Under the pieces are notes generated by a model. The model ran no database searches, was not told the DNA's origin, and was given only the letters and a program-made list of their open reading frames with translations. Positions 55,107 to 63,948 of a stretch of 64,000 nucleotides of DNA are shown in pieces (position 1 is the first letter of the stretch; every line of letters begins with the position of its first letter). Both the position numbers and the translations under genes were made by a program. Source of the stretch: Anaerolineae bacterium (GTDB taxonomy: Bacteria > Chloroflexota > Anaerolineae > Aggregatilineales > UBA2796); the NCBI GenBank assembly GCA_019637615.1, contig JAHBVJ010000001.1:1-64000 (forward strand), in the 5' to 3' direction.

Positions 55107-55134
55107 TTGACTTCTGAGCGGCGCTTGATAGAAT
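55107..55134 (+). promoter_or_regulatory. Sigma-70-type promoter of the T-box/tRNA-Ala leader
   Basis: TTGACT (55107-55112) and TAGAAT (55129-55134) are 16 bases apart. This is the best consensus promoter in the window and would start RNA near 55141, directly before T-box Stem I. Confidence 0.75.
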
Positions 55135-55329
55135 GTCTTTCACAATCACATAGACATAAACTCTGATCGGAAGCAGTACGTCATCACCGCAGCGAGTAGG
55201 GATAGGTGAAAGCCTACGAAGGTTCCCCCGGTGAGTACCATAAGACCGAACTCGTCCGTGAGTTTCCCCGATGAACACAAAGTAATCGTGGGACGCAATG
55301 CAGCGTTACGCATAATGAAGTGACTGTTA

Positions 55330-55405
<76 letters not shown>

Positions 55406-55438
55406 CACGTCGCAGTAACCGGGATGGTACCGCGGAGA

Positions 55439-55487
55439 AACCTTCGTTCCCGACCTTTTTGAGGTCGTATGGGACGAAGGTTTTTTT
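55439..55487 (+). terminator. T-box-controlled intrinsic terminator
   Basis: AACCTTCGTTCC pairs with GGGACGAAGGTT, enclosing an inner CGACCT/AGGTCG hairpin, and is followed by seven T's. Its 5' arm overlaps the antiterminator partner at 55448-55452, as in classical transcriptional T-boxes. Confidence 0.9.
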
Positions 55488-55600
55488 GTTATAAGATTTT
55501 CATGAATTTTTATTAAATTCATAGGGCGATTTCTAGGTAATGTGTGTATGATGTATCGTAATGTCAGTAGAAACGCCGGGACGAAAGGGATTCACCTATC

Positions 55601-55735
55601 ATGGGAAATAAGTCCACTAAGCAAAAACTCGCTAGACGACTTCGTGACCTTCTTGAGACGCTTGACCGTCTGTTGAACCCGCCCCGTCCCATTCCAGTGC
55701 CCGTACCAGCACGGAATAACAATCGGCGGCGTTAA
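55601..55735 (+). CDS. Leucine-rich 44-residue ORF between two terminators
   Basis: ATG at 55601 with GGGA about twelve bases upstream opens 44 codons. The N-terminal half (KQKLARRLRDLLETLDRLL) is an amphipathic helix with seven leucines in sixteen codons (10-25), and the rest is proline- and arginine-rich, ending in RRR. An intrinsic terminator begins 25 bases after the stop and leuS 131 bases after it. It could be a leader peptide for leucine attenuation of leuS or an independent small cationic protein. No homologue is recognised. Confidence 0.45.
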   Translation: MGNKSTKQKLARRLRDLLETLDRLLNPPRPIPVPVPARNNNRRR

Positions 55736-55760
55736 TCGTTCGTTATATCACGAGCAGTTC

Positions 55761-55801
55761 ACAGAGGTCAGGATCACCAAGTTCTGACCTCTGTTTTTTT
55801 G
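55761..55801 (+). terminator. Intrinsic terminator just ahead of leuS
   Basis: ACAGAGGTCAG (55761-55771) pairs perfectly with CTGACCTCTGT (55784-55794), followed by a run of eight T's including the last stem base. It ends 66 bases before the leuS start, so read-through or a promoter inside those 66 bases is needed for leuS expression. Confidence 0.9.
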
Positions 55802-55866
55802 TCTATTCGCGCCGACGCTGCATGAGCGGCGTTCGGCTCTGCAAACGATAACTGACAGGAGCGCAA

Positions 55867-57759
55867 ATGGCTGAGAAGTACACCCCACAAGATATTGAGA
55901 CAAAGTGGCAGCAGAAGTGGGAAGCTGACGGGCTGTATCGCTCCGTCATCGATCCCAACCGCAAGAAGCACTACGCTTTCACGATGCTGCCGTACCCAAG
56001 TGGCGACCTGCACATCGGGCACTGGTACGCTATGTCGCCGTCAGATGCGCGGGCACGGTACATGCGCATGAAAGGCTATAACGTGCTGTTCCCGATGGGC
56101 TTTGACGCCTTCGGGCTGCCCGCCGAGAACGCCGCCATCAAGCGCAACATCCACCCGAAGGTGTGGACGTATGCCAACATTGACCGAATGCGCAAACAGA
56201 TGCGGTCGATGGGCGCGATCTTCGATTGGGAACGCGAGATGGTGAGCTGTGATCCCGAATACTACCGCTGGTCACAGTGGTTCTTCCTGCAATTCTACAA
56301 GAACGGGCTGGCGTATCGTCAGATGTCCGCCGTCGATTTTTGCCCGAACTGCAACACCACATTGGCGCGTGAACAGGTGTGGGGCGAAGACAGACACTGC
56401 GAACGCTGCGGTACACCTGTGATCAAGAAGGATTTGGAGCAGTGGTTCTTCCGCACTACCAAATACGCCGACGAACTGGCGGATCACAGCACGATCAACT
56501 GGCCTGAGAAGGTCGAGACGATGCAGAAGAACTGGGTGGGCAAGAGCGAAGGCGCGCACGTCACCTTCCACACCGAGGGCGGCGACCCGTTCGTGATCTT
56601 CACCACGCGGCCTGATACGCTGTGGGGCGTGACGTTCATGGTGCTGGCGGCGGAACATCCGCTGGTGGAGAAAGTCACAACGGCGGATCGCAAGGCCGAG
56701 GTGGACGCGTATATCGATGAGGTGACACGTCGTACCGAGATCGAACGGACGGCGACGGACAAAGAGAAAACCGGCGTGTTCACGGGCGGCTACGCGATCA
56801 ATCCCGTCAACAACGAGAAAGTGCCGATCTGGGTTTCCGATTATGTGCTGATGGGTTACGGCACAGGCGCGATTATGGGTGTGCCCGCGCACGATCAACG
56901 CGACTTCGAGTTCGCCCGCAAGTTTAAGCTGCCGATCCGTATCGTGATCCAGCCGGAAGGCGCGTCGCTGAATTCGGACGAGATGACCGAAGCGTTCCCG
57001 CATGACGGCACGATGGTCAACAGCGGTCAGTTCGACGGCACGCCCGCCGACAATGGCGCGGCGATCCGCAAGGTGATCGATTGGTTGGAGGAGAAAGGCG
57101 TCGGCAAGGGCGCGGTGAATTACCGTCTGCGCGACTGGCTGATCAGCCGTCAACGGTACTGGGGTACGCCGATTCCGATCATCTACTGCCCTGAACACGG
57201 CGCGGTGCCTGTACCAGATGATCAACTGCCCGTGATTTTGCCCGATGATGTGGAATTCAAGCCGACTGGCGAGAGTCCGCTGAAGTTCCATGAAGGCTTC
57301 CTGCACACGACCTGCCCGATCTGCGGTAAGCCATCACTGCGCGAGACGGATACGATGGACACGTTCATGTGCTCGTCGTGGTACCAACTGCGGTATCTGA
57401 GTCCGCACTACGACAAAGCGCCGTTCGATCCAGTCGAAGCGGCCTACTGGCTGCCCGCCGATGTGTATACAGGCGGCATCGAGCACGCGACGATGCACCT
57501 GATGTACTTCCGCTTCTTCAGCAAGGCGCTGCGGGATTGCGGCGTGTTTGATGACGCCGAGCGCATCCGCAAGGAACGCGGTTGGGGCGAGGTGTCCATG
57601 GATGACGAACCCGCGATCATGCTGTACAACCAAGGCATGATCTTGGGCGAACCATCCACGGAAGGTTTGTTACATCGTAGCGACGGAAGGAAAATGAAAG
57701 GATGTGGAGAAGTTGAACGCGAAGAAGATCGTGATCGTGCCGAAGGATCAACTGGCTAG
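55867..57759 (+). CDS. leuS: Leucyl-tRNA synthetase, N-terminal part (frame-interrupted)
   Basis: AGGAG precedes the ATG. The part has the class I HIGH motif as LHIGHWYAM, the zinc region CPNCNTTLAREQVWG...CERCGTPV, the CP1 editing domain (FTTRPDTLWGVTFMVLA, GYGTGAIMGVPAHDQRDFEFA) and WYQLRYLSPH, up to LYNQGMILGE. The frame then degenerates after DGRKMK and stops at 57759. The same gene continues at 57760-58653. Between about 57697 and 57797 the +1 frame reads sensible sequence (DVEKLNAKKIVIVPKDQLAS), so an extra base near 57697 (AAA run) and a missing base near 57797 are the likely cause. Confidence 0.9.
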   Translation: MAEKYTPQDIETKWQQKWEADGLYRSVIDPNRKKHYAFTMLPYPSGDLHIGHWYAMSPSDARARYMRMKGYNVLFPMGFDAFGLPAENAAIKRNIHPKVWTYANIDRMRKQMRSMGAIFDWEREMVSCDPEYYRWSQWFFLQFYKNGLAYRQMSAVDFCPNCNTTLAREQVWGEDRHCERCGTPVIKKDLEQWFFRTTKYADELADHSTINWPEKVETMQKNWVGKSEGAHVTFHTEGGDPFVIFTTRPDTLWGVTFMVLAAEHPLVEKVTTADRKAEVDAYIDEVTRRTEIERTATDKEKTGVFTGGYAINPVNNEKVPIWVSDYVLMGYGTGAIMGVPAHDQRDFEFARKFKLPIRIVIQPEGASLNSDEMTEAFPHDGTMVNSGQFDGTPADNGAAIRKVIDWLEEKGVGKGAVNYRLRDWLISRQRYWGTPIPIIYCPEHGAVPVPDDQLPVILPDDVEFKPTGESPLKFHEGFLHTTCPICGKPSLRETDTMDTFMCSSWYQLRYLSPHYDKAPFDPVEAAYWLPADVYTGGIEHATMHLMYFRFFSKALRDCGVFDDAERIRKERGWGEVSMDDEPAIMLYNQGMILGEPSTEGLLHRSDGRKMKGCGEVEREEDRDRAEGSTG

Positions 57760-58653
57760 TTTCAAGGTGGCAGTGGACGGTACCCAGATCGTCGGTGGAT
57801 CGTCAAACGGGCGGAGACCCTGTTCAACGTTGAGCAGTTGGACGGCACCGAGACTTCGATTGAAGTGGTGGACGGCACCGAGATCACTGACCACGCCGGA
57901 AACGCGCTGACTATCAACGCGCTGCGCTATCGGCTGGGCGTGGAGAAGATGTCCAAGAGCAAGGGCAACGTGGTCGCGCCGGATGAACTGGTCGCCAAAT
58001 ATGGCTCGGACACGGTGCGCGGTTACTTGATGTTCGCGTTCCGCTGGGAACAAGGCGGGCCGTGGGATAGTCAGGGTATTCAGGGCGTGGTGCGGTGGCT
58101 GAACGATGTGTGGTCGCTGGTGCTGGATGAACCTAAAGTCATAGGCGAAGCGAATGACGCTGACGTGCGGGCACTGCGCCGCAAAGTGCATCAGACCATC
58201 CAGCGCGTGAGCGAAGGCATCGAAGGATTCACCTTCAATACGTCGGTAGCGGGCTTGATGGAGCTGAAGAACACGATGCTGCAAGCCAAGAAAACCGCCG
58301 TCGTCAACTCGCCCGCATGGCGCGAAGCCATCGAGACGATGCTGCTGTTGATGTCGCCGTTCACGCCGCACATCACCGAGGAACTGTGGACGCGGATCGG
58401 CTGCGGCTACAGCGTCCACAGCCAAGCATGGCCTGTGTATGATGCGGAAATCGCGAAGGAAGAGGAGATCACGCTGGTGGTGCAGGTCAACGGTAAGGTG
58501 CGCGCCCGTCTGCAAGCGCCCGCCGACATCAGCGACGAGGCCGCCAAGCAACTGGCAACTTCCAACGCCGAGGTGTCCAAATTCTTCAACGGGAACCAGC
58601 CGAAGCAGGTGATCTATGTCAAGGGACGTGGAATCGTGAATATCGTGGTATAG
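57760..58653 (+). CDS. leuS: Leucyl-tRNA synthetase, C-terminal part (frame-interrupted)
   Basis: This is the continuation of leuS in the same frame as the N-terminal part. It carries the KMSKS motif (VEKMSKSKGNVVAPDELV), the anticodon-binding helical domain (FNTSVAGLMELKNTM, SPFTPHITEELW) and a short C-terminal domain (VQVNGKVRARLQAPADIS) ending KGRGIVNIVV. The first sensible in-frame ATG or GTG lies in the 57838 region, but I treat it as one gene with the upstream part, because the two shifts cancel and all motifs outside the 100-base segment are intact. Confidence 0.88.
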   Translation, partial: FQGGSGRYPDRRWIVKRAETLFNVEQLDGTETSIEVVDGTEITDHAGNALTINALRYRLGVEKMSKSKGNVVAPDELVAKYGSDTVRGYLMFAFRWEQGGPWDSQGIQGVVRWLNDVWSLVLDEPKVIGEANDADVRALRRKVHQTIQRVSEGIEGFTFNTSVAGLMELKNTMLQAKKTAVVNSPAWREAIETMLLLMSPFTPHITEELWTRIGCGYSVHSQAWPVYDAEIAKEEEITLVVQVNGKVRARLQAPADISDEAAKQLATSNAEVSKFFNGNQPKQVIYVKGRGIVNIVV

Positions 58654-58662
58654 CCTAGTCCG

Positions 58663-58699
58663 GGTTCACCTCGCGGATCGCATATTCGCGAGGTGAACC
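58663..58699. terminator. Hairpin between convergent leuS and WD40 genes
   Basis: GGTTCACCTCGCG (58663-58675) pairs perfectly with CGCGAGGTGAACC (58687-58699). There is no T-run on either side, but its position between converging genes suggests a bidirectional stop or mRNA-stabilising function. Confidence 0.6.
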
Positions 58700-58724
58700 A
58701 TCCTCATTCATTGCAAGCCAGTCG

Positions 58725-60212
58725 TCATTTTTTCGGCGGTACTGGCACAAATTCCTTCGGCAGTTGCCAGACCCGCCCGATGATCTCCGGACTGATAGTG
58801 ACGATGAATTTTCCATCGGGGCTGAAGGCGGCATCGGTCACACCACCAACATGATAGGGAAGTTGTAGTAAATCTTCGCCCGTAGCAGCATCCCAGAGCC
58901 GCGCCGTGCCATCTTTGCTGCCCGTGAGGATGTACTTGCCATCGGCGCTGAACTGCACGCTGACGACCTGATCCTTATGCCCGATGAGCTGGCGGATGAC
59001 TTCGCCGGACTCGACATTCACGATGGTAGGCAAGAAGCGATTGAGGCTGCCTACGGTCACAAACCAGTGACCATTCGGACTGAGCGCGATGACGTTGCTG
59101 GCTCCTTTCACCTTGACGGCGACCTTACTGAGTTCTTTGCCGCTGGCGACAGACCACGTAAAGCGGTAGTTATCGCTGCTGATACCGATGAGTTGTTGAC
59201 CATCGTCAGAGAATTTGATGAGCAGCATGGGGCCAGTATGCGCGTACAGTTTGAATTTGAGTTCCCCCGTAGCGGCGTCCAGCAGCGAGACAATGCGTTT
59301 GTTGCTGATGGTGGCGAGCAAGGTGCCGTCGGGACTGAACACGATCTCATCTATCGGAGCGGCAAGTTGATCGGTGGTGAATACTTGCTTGCCATTGGAG
59401 AGAGTCCACATGCGCAGCGATTTATCGGCGCTGCCCGTCGCTAAGAATTTGGCATCGGGGCTGAAGCGGGCGACCGTGACTTTGCCCGTGTGGCCTGTTT
59501 TCAGCGAACGCGATACTCTGCCGCTGGCAGCATTCCAGATGTAGACGAGTTGATCCTGACTCGTCGTCACCATGAGTTTGGCATCCGCACTGTAGGCAAC
59601 ATCAATGATCGGCATTTTGTGAGCCGTCAGCTTGAGCTTCGGTTGGAGTGGATGCGCCGTCACCAATTTGCCCTGCATGGTGGTCGCTAACCATGTCTGG
59701 AAGGGGGCAATGGCAGGCCACTCGCCCAATACCCGTCTAATTTTCTCGTCGTCGTAGAATTCGGTAGATTCCGGACAGCGCTCTGGCTCTGGCCCGACAA
59801 ATGTCCGCGAGGCGATCTCGTAATTATTCTTGGTGGCGTCCATCACGTCGATGGTGACGGAGAGCCGATCCCGATACAAATAGTGCAAGTTACGCGAGGT
59901 GCCATCGGTGCTGTAGGGACATTTTTGTAAGGTGACTTCGCGTGTCGAGAAACTGATGCGGTATTTGGGCGTTTTTTCGTTGATCCAGCCGAGCGGTACG
60001 GACTTCACCCAAGTGGTGGGCAAGGTTGCTCCTGAGGGAATAGTGTCCGTAGCGATTACCCTTATCCCCCATGCGTCGGGCGGTTCGGCGTTTAGCGATG
60101 AAGATTCGGCGGGCGGGGAGGTGATGGCGTTGATGGTTTGAGGCGCGTTCAGCAAGAGGCTCCCCAGCATCACCAATACGAGGAAAGACATCCTTTTCAA
60201 GGTTGCGTCCAA
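58725..60212 (-). CDS. Secreted WD40-repeat protein
   Basis: The frame opens with a TTG giving DATLKRMSFLVLVMLGS, a signal peptide with a basic n-region. An ATG at 60191 is the alternative start. Residues 30-190 are an unrecognised beta-rich domain. Residues 205-490 hold seven WD40-type blades (IIDVAYSADAKLMVTTSQDQLVYIWNAASG, and VTVARFSPDAKFLATGSADKSLRMWTLSNG), enough for a complete propeller. It probably acts outside the membrane as a binding scaffold. Confidence 0.83.
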   Translation of the reverse strand: MDATLKRMSFLVLVMLGSLLLNAPQTINAITSPPAESSSLNAEPPDAWGIRVIATDTIPSGATLPTTWVKSVPLGWINEKTPKYRISFSTREVTLQKCPYSTDGTSRNLHYLYRDRLSVTIDVMDATKNNYEIASRTFVGPEPERCPESTEFYDDEKIRRVLGEWPAIAPFQTWLATTMQGKLVTAHPLQPKLKLTAHKMPIIDVAYSADAKLMVTTSQDQLVYIWNAASGRVSRSLKTGHTGKVTVARFSPDAKFLATGSADKSLRMWTLSNGKQVFTTDQLAAPIDEIVFSPDGTLLATISNKRIVSLLDAATGELKFKLYAHTGPMLLIKFSDDGQQLIGISSDNYRFTWSVASGKELSKVAVKVKGASNVIALSPNGHWFVTVGSLNRFLPTIVNVESGEVIRQLIGHKDQVVSVQFSADGKYILTGSKDGTARLWDAATGEDLLQLPYHVGGVTDAAFSPDGKFIVTISPEIIGRVWQLPKEFVPVPPKK

Positions 60213-60256
60213 TCAGTAATGTATTTTGCTGTTAGCGACAGTGTATGACTTTAGTA

Positions 60257-60268
60257 TTGACGCGTCAA
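60257..60268. promoter_or_regulatory. TTGACGCGTCAA palindrome upstream of the WD40 gene
   Basis: A perfect 12-base palindrome lies 45 bases ahead of the WD40 gene start in the divergent-free gap before the ABC ATPase. It could be an operator. There is no further support. Confidence 0.3.
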
Positions 60269-60414
60269 CGCTGGTAATGACATAGATACATCGGCGTAAA
60301 CGAGGGGATAGCAGGGCTTGAAGGGCTGTCCATGAGTAGACGACGCCGCTCACAGCAGAGTGAACACCTGTGAAACGGCGACCTAGTCGGGCATAACAAT
60401 CGGGTAACAGCGGA

Positions 60415-61176
60415 TCAGTGCTTGAGAATTTTGCTGAGGAACAACTTCATGCGGTCGGATTCTGGGTTGACGAAAATCTCGGCGGGAGAGCCTTCCTCGA
60501 CCACTTCGCCTTGATCCATGAACACGACGCGGTTGGCGGCTGCCCGCGCGAAACCCATCTCGTGCGAGACGACCACCATCGTGATGCCCTGTTCCGCCAG
60601 ATCGAGCATCACATCCAGCACTTCTTTGATCATCTCTGGATCGAGGGCGGAGGTAGGCTCGTCAAACAACATGATCTTGGGATTCATGGCGAGGGCGCGG
60701 GCGATGGCGACACGCTGCTGCTGCCCGCCGGAAAGCTGGCTCGGATAAGCGTCGGGTTTGTCGGGCAGTCCAACACGCTCTAGCAGTTCGCGCCCGATTT
60801 TGATAGCCTCTTTTTTCGTGCGTTTGCGCACAACACGCTGCGCCAAGACGATGTTATCCAGCGCACTGCGGTCGGGAAACAAATTGAAGCTCTGGAAGAC
60901 CATGCCGACTTCGGCACGTACCTTGTTGATGTTCCGTGCGCTATCCAGCGGCGTACCATCGACCACGATGCGCCCGCTGTCGAAGTTTTCCAGACGGTTG
61001 AGGCAACGCAAGAGCGTCGATTTGCCGGAACCACTGGGGCCGATCACTGTGACGACTTCACCTTTGTTAATGGTCATATCGATGCCCTTAAGCGCGTGAA
61101 CCGTGCCTCTGGACGTACGATAGTATTTGTGAACGTCGGTGACTTCGATGATCGGCTGGCTTGGCTGACTATCCAT
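60415..61176 (-). CDS. Polar amino acid ABC transporter ATPase (GlnQ type)
   Basis: At 253 residues this is a complete ABC ATPase: Walker [17 protein letters not shown]-loop VFQSFNLFP, signature [16 protein letters not shown], Walker [14 protein letters not shown] and the H-loop VSHEMGFAR. The sequence is of the PAAT (GlnQ/HisP) class, which drives uptake of amino acids. The cognate permease and binding-protein genes are not in this window, so it is an orphan here or works with subunits encoded elsewhere. Confidence 0.93.
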   Translation of the reverse strand: MDSQPSQPIIEVTDVHKYYRTSRGTVHALKGIDMTINKGEVVTVIGPSGSGKSTLLRCLNRLENFDSGRIVVDGTPLDSARNINKVRAEVGMVFQSFNLFPDRSALDNIVLAQRVVRKRTKKEAIKIGRELLERVGLPDKPDAYPSQLSGGQQQRVAIARALAMNPKIMLFDEPTSALDPEMIKEVLDVMLDLAEQGITMVVVSHEMGFARAAANRVVFMDQGEVVEEGSPAEIFVNPESDRMKLFLSKILKH

Positions 61177-61288
61177 GATGCGTACCTAAACTTAGTTTGG
61201 GGTGAAATTATGATGATTATAACGAGGCTTGGCGACAGAAGCTGATTTAGTATGGGCGGTTTGCACGATTCAGAACGAAAAAAGGCAG

Positions 61289-61315
61289 AAAAAGGGCGAG
61301 GTGTTGACCCCGCCC
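61289..61315 (-). terminator. Intrinsic terminator after the first HEXXH gene
   Basis: On the minus strand GGGCGGGGT pairs with ACCTCGCCC (61294-61302 with 61307-61315, one G-U pair, four-base loop), followed by TTTTTCTG. It lies about 20 bases after the stop of the gene at 61334 and isolates it from the ABC ATPase. Confidence 0.8.
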
Positions 61316-61333
61316 ATGTGATGATAAGGCAGA

Positions 61334-62599
61334 TTACGGTTTTGGCGTCTTGGTCGGCGGGAAGGTAGGTGACGGGAACATCATCATCGTCGGTTCCGGA
61401 ACTTTGGTCGGGATGTCGCCGCTGGACGCGCCGAGCCACAGCCGGAACGTCCCTTCCAATTCGGGGAAGGCTTGACCAGAGATTTGCTGGAAGGCATCAC
61501 GCGGCCTCACGCCACGACCGATGAGCTGCGCAAATTTGAGATGCGAATCTTCGCCAAATTTGCCCGTGAACCAGTAGAAGAAGGAATAGCCCACGTTATA
61601 GGCATCCAGCCCGCCGAGTTCCGCCATCGCTGGCAACTTGCCACTCTGCGCAATTTGTGAGGCACGATTTAACGCAAAATTGCTGGCAGATTTGTAATTG
61701 GCGTTGAACTCCGCATCGCCTTCTTGAATCCAGAATTCACTACCCCAACTGCCGCCATTTTGATACTGGTAGAGGTGCCCGACTTCGTGCAGGACGATGG
61801 CATAGGCAAACTCGATGGGGTCTTGACGTGAGGAACGATAAATGCCGACAAAGGCACCGAATTTCTGCGTGGTGAAGCCACCCGTAATCGTCGCCACACG
61901 GTCACCGAAGCCGGGATTGACGCCAGTTGAACCGGGACTCCATTCGTTGATGACGGTATCGTCTTCGCCATCATAGACAATGGCGCGTGGTCGATACTTG
62001 AGGAGCTGACCCCAATTCTGGTAATACCACTCACGACGATCACGCATGGCCTGGATGATGGTATCGCCCATTTCGGCTGGCAACTGCTTTTCCCAGTACA
62101 CTTCGATGTCTTCCGATTCGGCGTGGTTCCATTCGCGGCGGGTATCCGAGTACACGTCATTCTTCGTCTCGGTCTGGTAGGTGTTGCCCGCATCATCGGT
62201 CAACTGCCACCAGTAATCGACGGCAACCCACTGCGGCGTGTCGCCGGAAATGCCGTGCGCGATCCACTTGCCAGTCGTCTCGTCCAGCTTGGCGATGGCA
62301 CGGTTGCGCGCGGAGGGATTGTGCTGGAAAAACAGTAAGGCGCTGGTGATTTTGCCCGCGCTGCTGGCGGCGTCAAGCGTAAAAGTGCCGCCGTTGGGAT
62401 ATTCGCTGGCGAACGTCATTTCGTTGATCGTCCATGTGGCGCTGCCGCCGTTGCCAGTCGGACTAGGGCGCGGAGTCGATGTTTGCGGGAAGACATCCTG
62501 CGCTGTCGCTGTGTTTCCGAGCGCATTCAGGCCGATCAGGAGCGCGATGAGCAGCGCACACGCGATCCACAATGGAGCTTTTAGGCGTGGTTGAGACAT
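61334..62599 (-). CDS. Secreted HEXXH gluzincin-like protein (paralogue 1)
   Basis: The ATG at 62599 follows GGAAG. A signal peptide (to about residue 34, ending TATAQ) is followed by a beta-sandwich part (ATWTINEMTFASEYPNGGTFTLDAASS) and a peptidase-MA-like domain with the zinc motif HEVGH in IVLHEVGHLYQ and a downstream Glu in WIQEGDAEFN. The C-terminus is a Pro/Thr tail. It is 60-70 bases downstream of a clear paralogue, from which it probably arose by tandem duplication. A secreted metallopeptidase is the likely function. Confidence 0.78.
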   Translation of the reverse strand: MSQPRLKAPLWIACALLIALLIGLNALGNTATAQDVFPQTSTPRPSPTGNGGSATWTINEMTFASEYPNGGTFTLDAASSAGKITSALLFFQHNPSARNRAIAKLDETTGKWIAHGISGDTPQWVAVDYWWQLTDDAGNTYQTETKNDVYSDTRREWNHAESEDIEVYWEKQLPAEMGDTIIQAMRDRREWYYQNWGQLLKYRPRAIVYDGEDDTVINEWSPGSTGVNPGFGDRVATITGGFTTQKFGAFVGIYRSSRQDPIEFAYAIVLHEVGHLYQYQNGGSWGSEFWIQEGDAEFNANYKSASNFALNRASQIAQSGKLPAMAELGGLDAYNVGYSFFYWFTGKFGEDSHLKFAQLIGRGVRPRDAFQQISGQAFPELEGTFRLWLGASSGDIPTKVPEPTMMMFPSPTFPPTKTPKP

Positions 62600-62667
62600 G
62601 ATTACTTCCTTCGTAGAGACCAGAGCATATAACAATACTAAGGCTTGAGTGGTTCTCAAGCATCCTA

Positions 62668-63948
62668 CTAGGGCTTCGGCGTTTTCGTCGGCGCGAAGGT
62701 AGGCGACGGGAAGGCAAAGGCCAGCGTCGGTTCCGGCAGCGTCGTCGGTGGAACGGCGTTGGGCGCACCCAACCACGCCCGGAATTCGGTTTCCAGTGCG
62801 AGAAAGCTCATCCCCGTGGCCTGTTCCAAGGCTTTTTGCCAATTGATGCCCTTGGCGCACAACTGCACGATGCTGAGATGAATATCATCCCCGAAACGGA
62901 CTTCCAGCCACTTCCAGAAGGCATAGCCGACTTCATAGGCGATCAGGCCGTTGCGCCCGATGGCGAGCAACGGCGGCAGATTGCCACTGGCGGCTAGATT
63001 CTTGGCGTTGTTGAGAGATTCTTCCAGACTGGCTTCATCTTTGTTGAAATATTCGGCGTTGCCTTCATAGAACCAGATTTGCCCCGACGTGATGATGCCG
63101 CCATTTTGCGCCTGATAGAGATGACCGATTTCATGCAGCACAATATCGTAGGCCATCCAATGGGGGCTACTGCGACCCTTGCGGGCGACCCCGATGAAGG
63201 TGCCGAACGCATCATAGGCACGCCCTACGACGATGGTGCTGCCTACGCCACCCGTGCCGGGGTTGCGCAGACCCGCGCCCTGATCCCATTCCGCCATCGC
63301 CGCGTAGTCATCGTAGATCACCGCGCGGGGTTTGTATTTGAGCAACGTGCCCCAATGGCTGCGATAGAATTCGCGCTGTGCCGCCATCGCCGCGATGATC
63401 TCGTCGGCGTAGTCATCAGTGAGCGTAGCTTGCCAGTACACCGTGATGTCTTCGGAGTCACGCACTTTCCATTCGCGCGTGTTATCGGCGTAAATGTCGC
63501 CTACGGTATCCGTTTGGTAGACATTCTTCTGCGCGTCGCTCAGGCTCCAGTAGTAATTCACGGCGACCCACTGCGGCGTGGCCTGACCGAGCCACTTCGC
63601 GATCCATGTGCCTGAGGCGGCGTCATATTTAGCGATCACGCGGGTGCGCTTGAACGGCTGATGCTGGATAAAGACCGTCGCACTGTTGATGTCGCCAGCG
63701 CTGCTATTGGCCTCAATGGTAAAGGTACCGCCGTTGGGATATTCGCTCTTGAACGTCATCGATTTGACCGTCCACGTGGCGGTGCCGCCGTTGCCAGTCG
63801 GGCTGGGACGCGGCGTGATGGTGGCGGGGAGGCTGTCTTGGGCGGTGGCGGCGGTGCCTGTATTCATGGCGAGGCCGAGCGCGATGACAGCAATGAACGC
63901 AATCACCCCGACGAGAGTTCTTGAAGCAACCCGCAGAAAATTTTGCAT
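62668..63948 (-). CDS. Secreted HEXXH gluzincin-like protein (paralogue 2)
   Basis: The ATG at 63948 starts a 426-residue protein with signal peptide (ending GTAATAQ), the same beta-sandwich start (ATWTVKSMTFKSEYPNGGTFTIEANSS) and the zinc motif HEIGH in IVLHEIGHLYQAQ, with Glu in WFYEGNAEYF. A Pro-rich tail (PTKTPKP) matches the paralogue. The upstream GTG-started extension to 63987 has no ribosome site. It lies directly upstream of paralogue 1 and is probably transcribed with it. Confidence 0.78.
   Translation of the reverse strand: MQNFLRVASRTLVGVIAFIAVIALGLAMNTGTAATAQDSLPATITPRPSPTGNGGTATWTVKSMTFKSEYPNGGTFTIEANSSAGDINSATVFIQHQPFKRTRVIAKYDAASGTWIAKWLGQATPQWVAVNYYWSLSDAQKNVYQTDTVGDIYADNTREWKVRDSEDITVYWQATLTDDYADEIIAAMAAQREFYRSHWGTLLKYKPRAVIYDDYAAMAEWDQGAGLRNPGTGGVGSTIVVGRAYDAFGTFIGVARKGRSSPHWMAYDIVLHEIGHLYQAQNGGIITSGQIWFYEGNAEYFNKDEASLEESLNNAKNLAASGNLPPLLAIGRNGLIAYEVGYAFWKWLEVRFGDDIHLSIVQLCAKGINWQKALEQATGMSFLALETEFRAWLGAPNAVPPTTLPEPTLAFAFPSPTFAPTKTPKP

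Noticed and set aside
56272..57306. 344-codon open frame antisense to leuS
   Set aside because: The sense strand contains conserved LeuS editing-domain motifs throughout. The antisense frame is again a compositional shadow.
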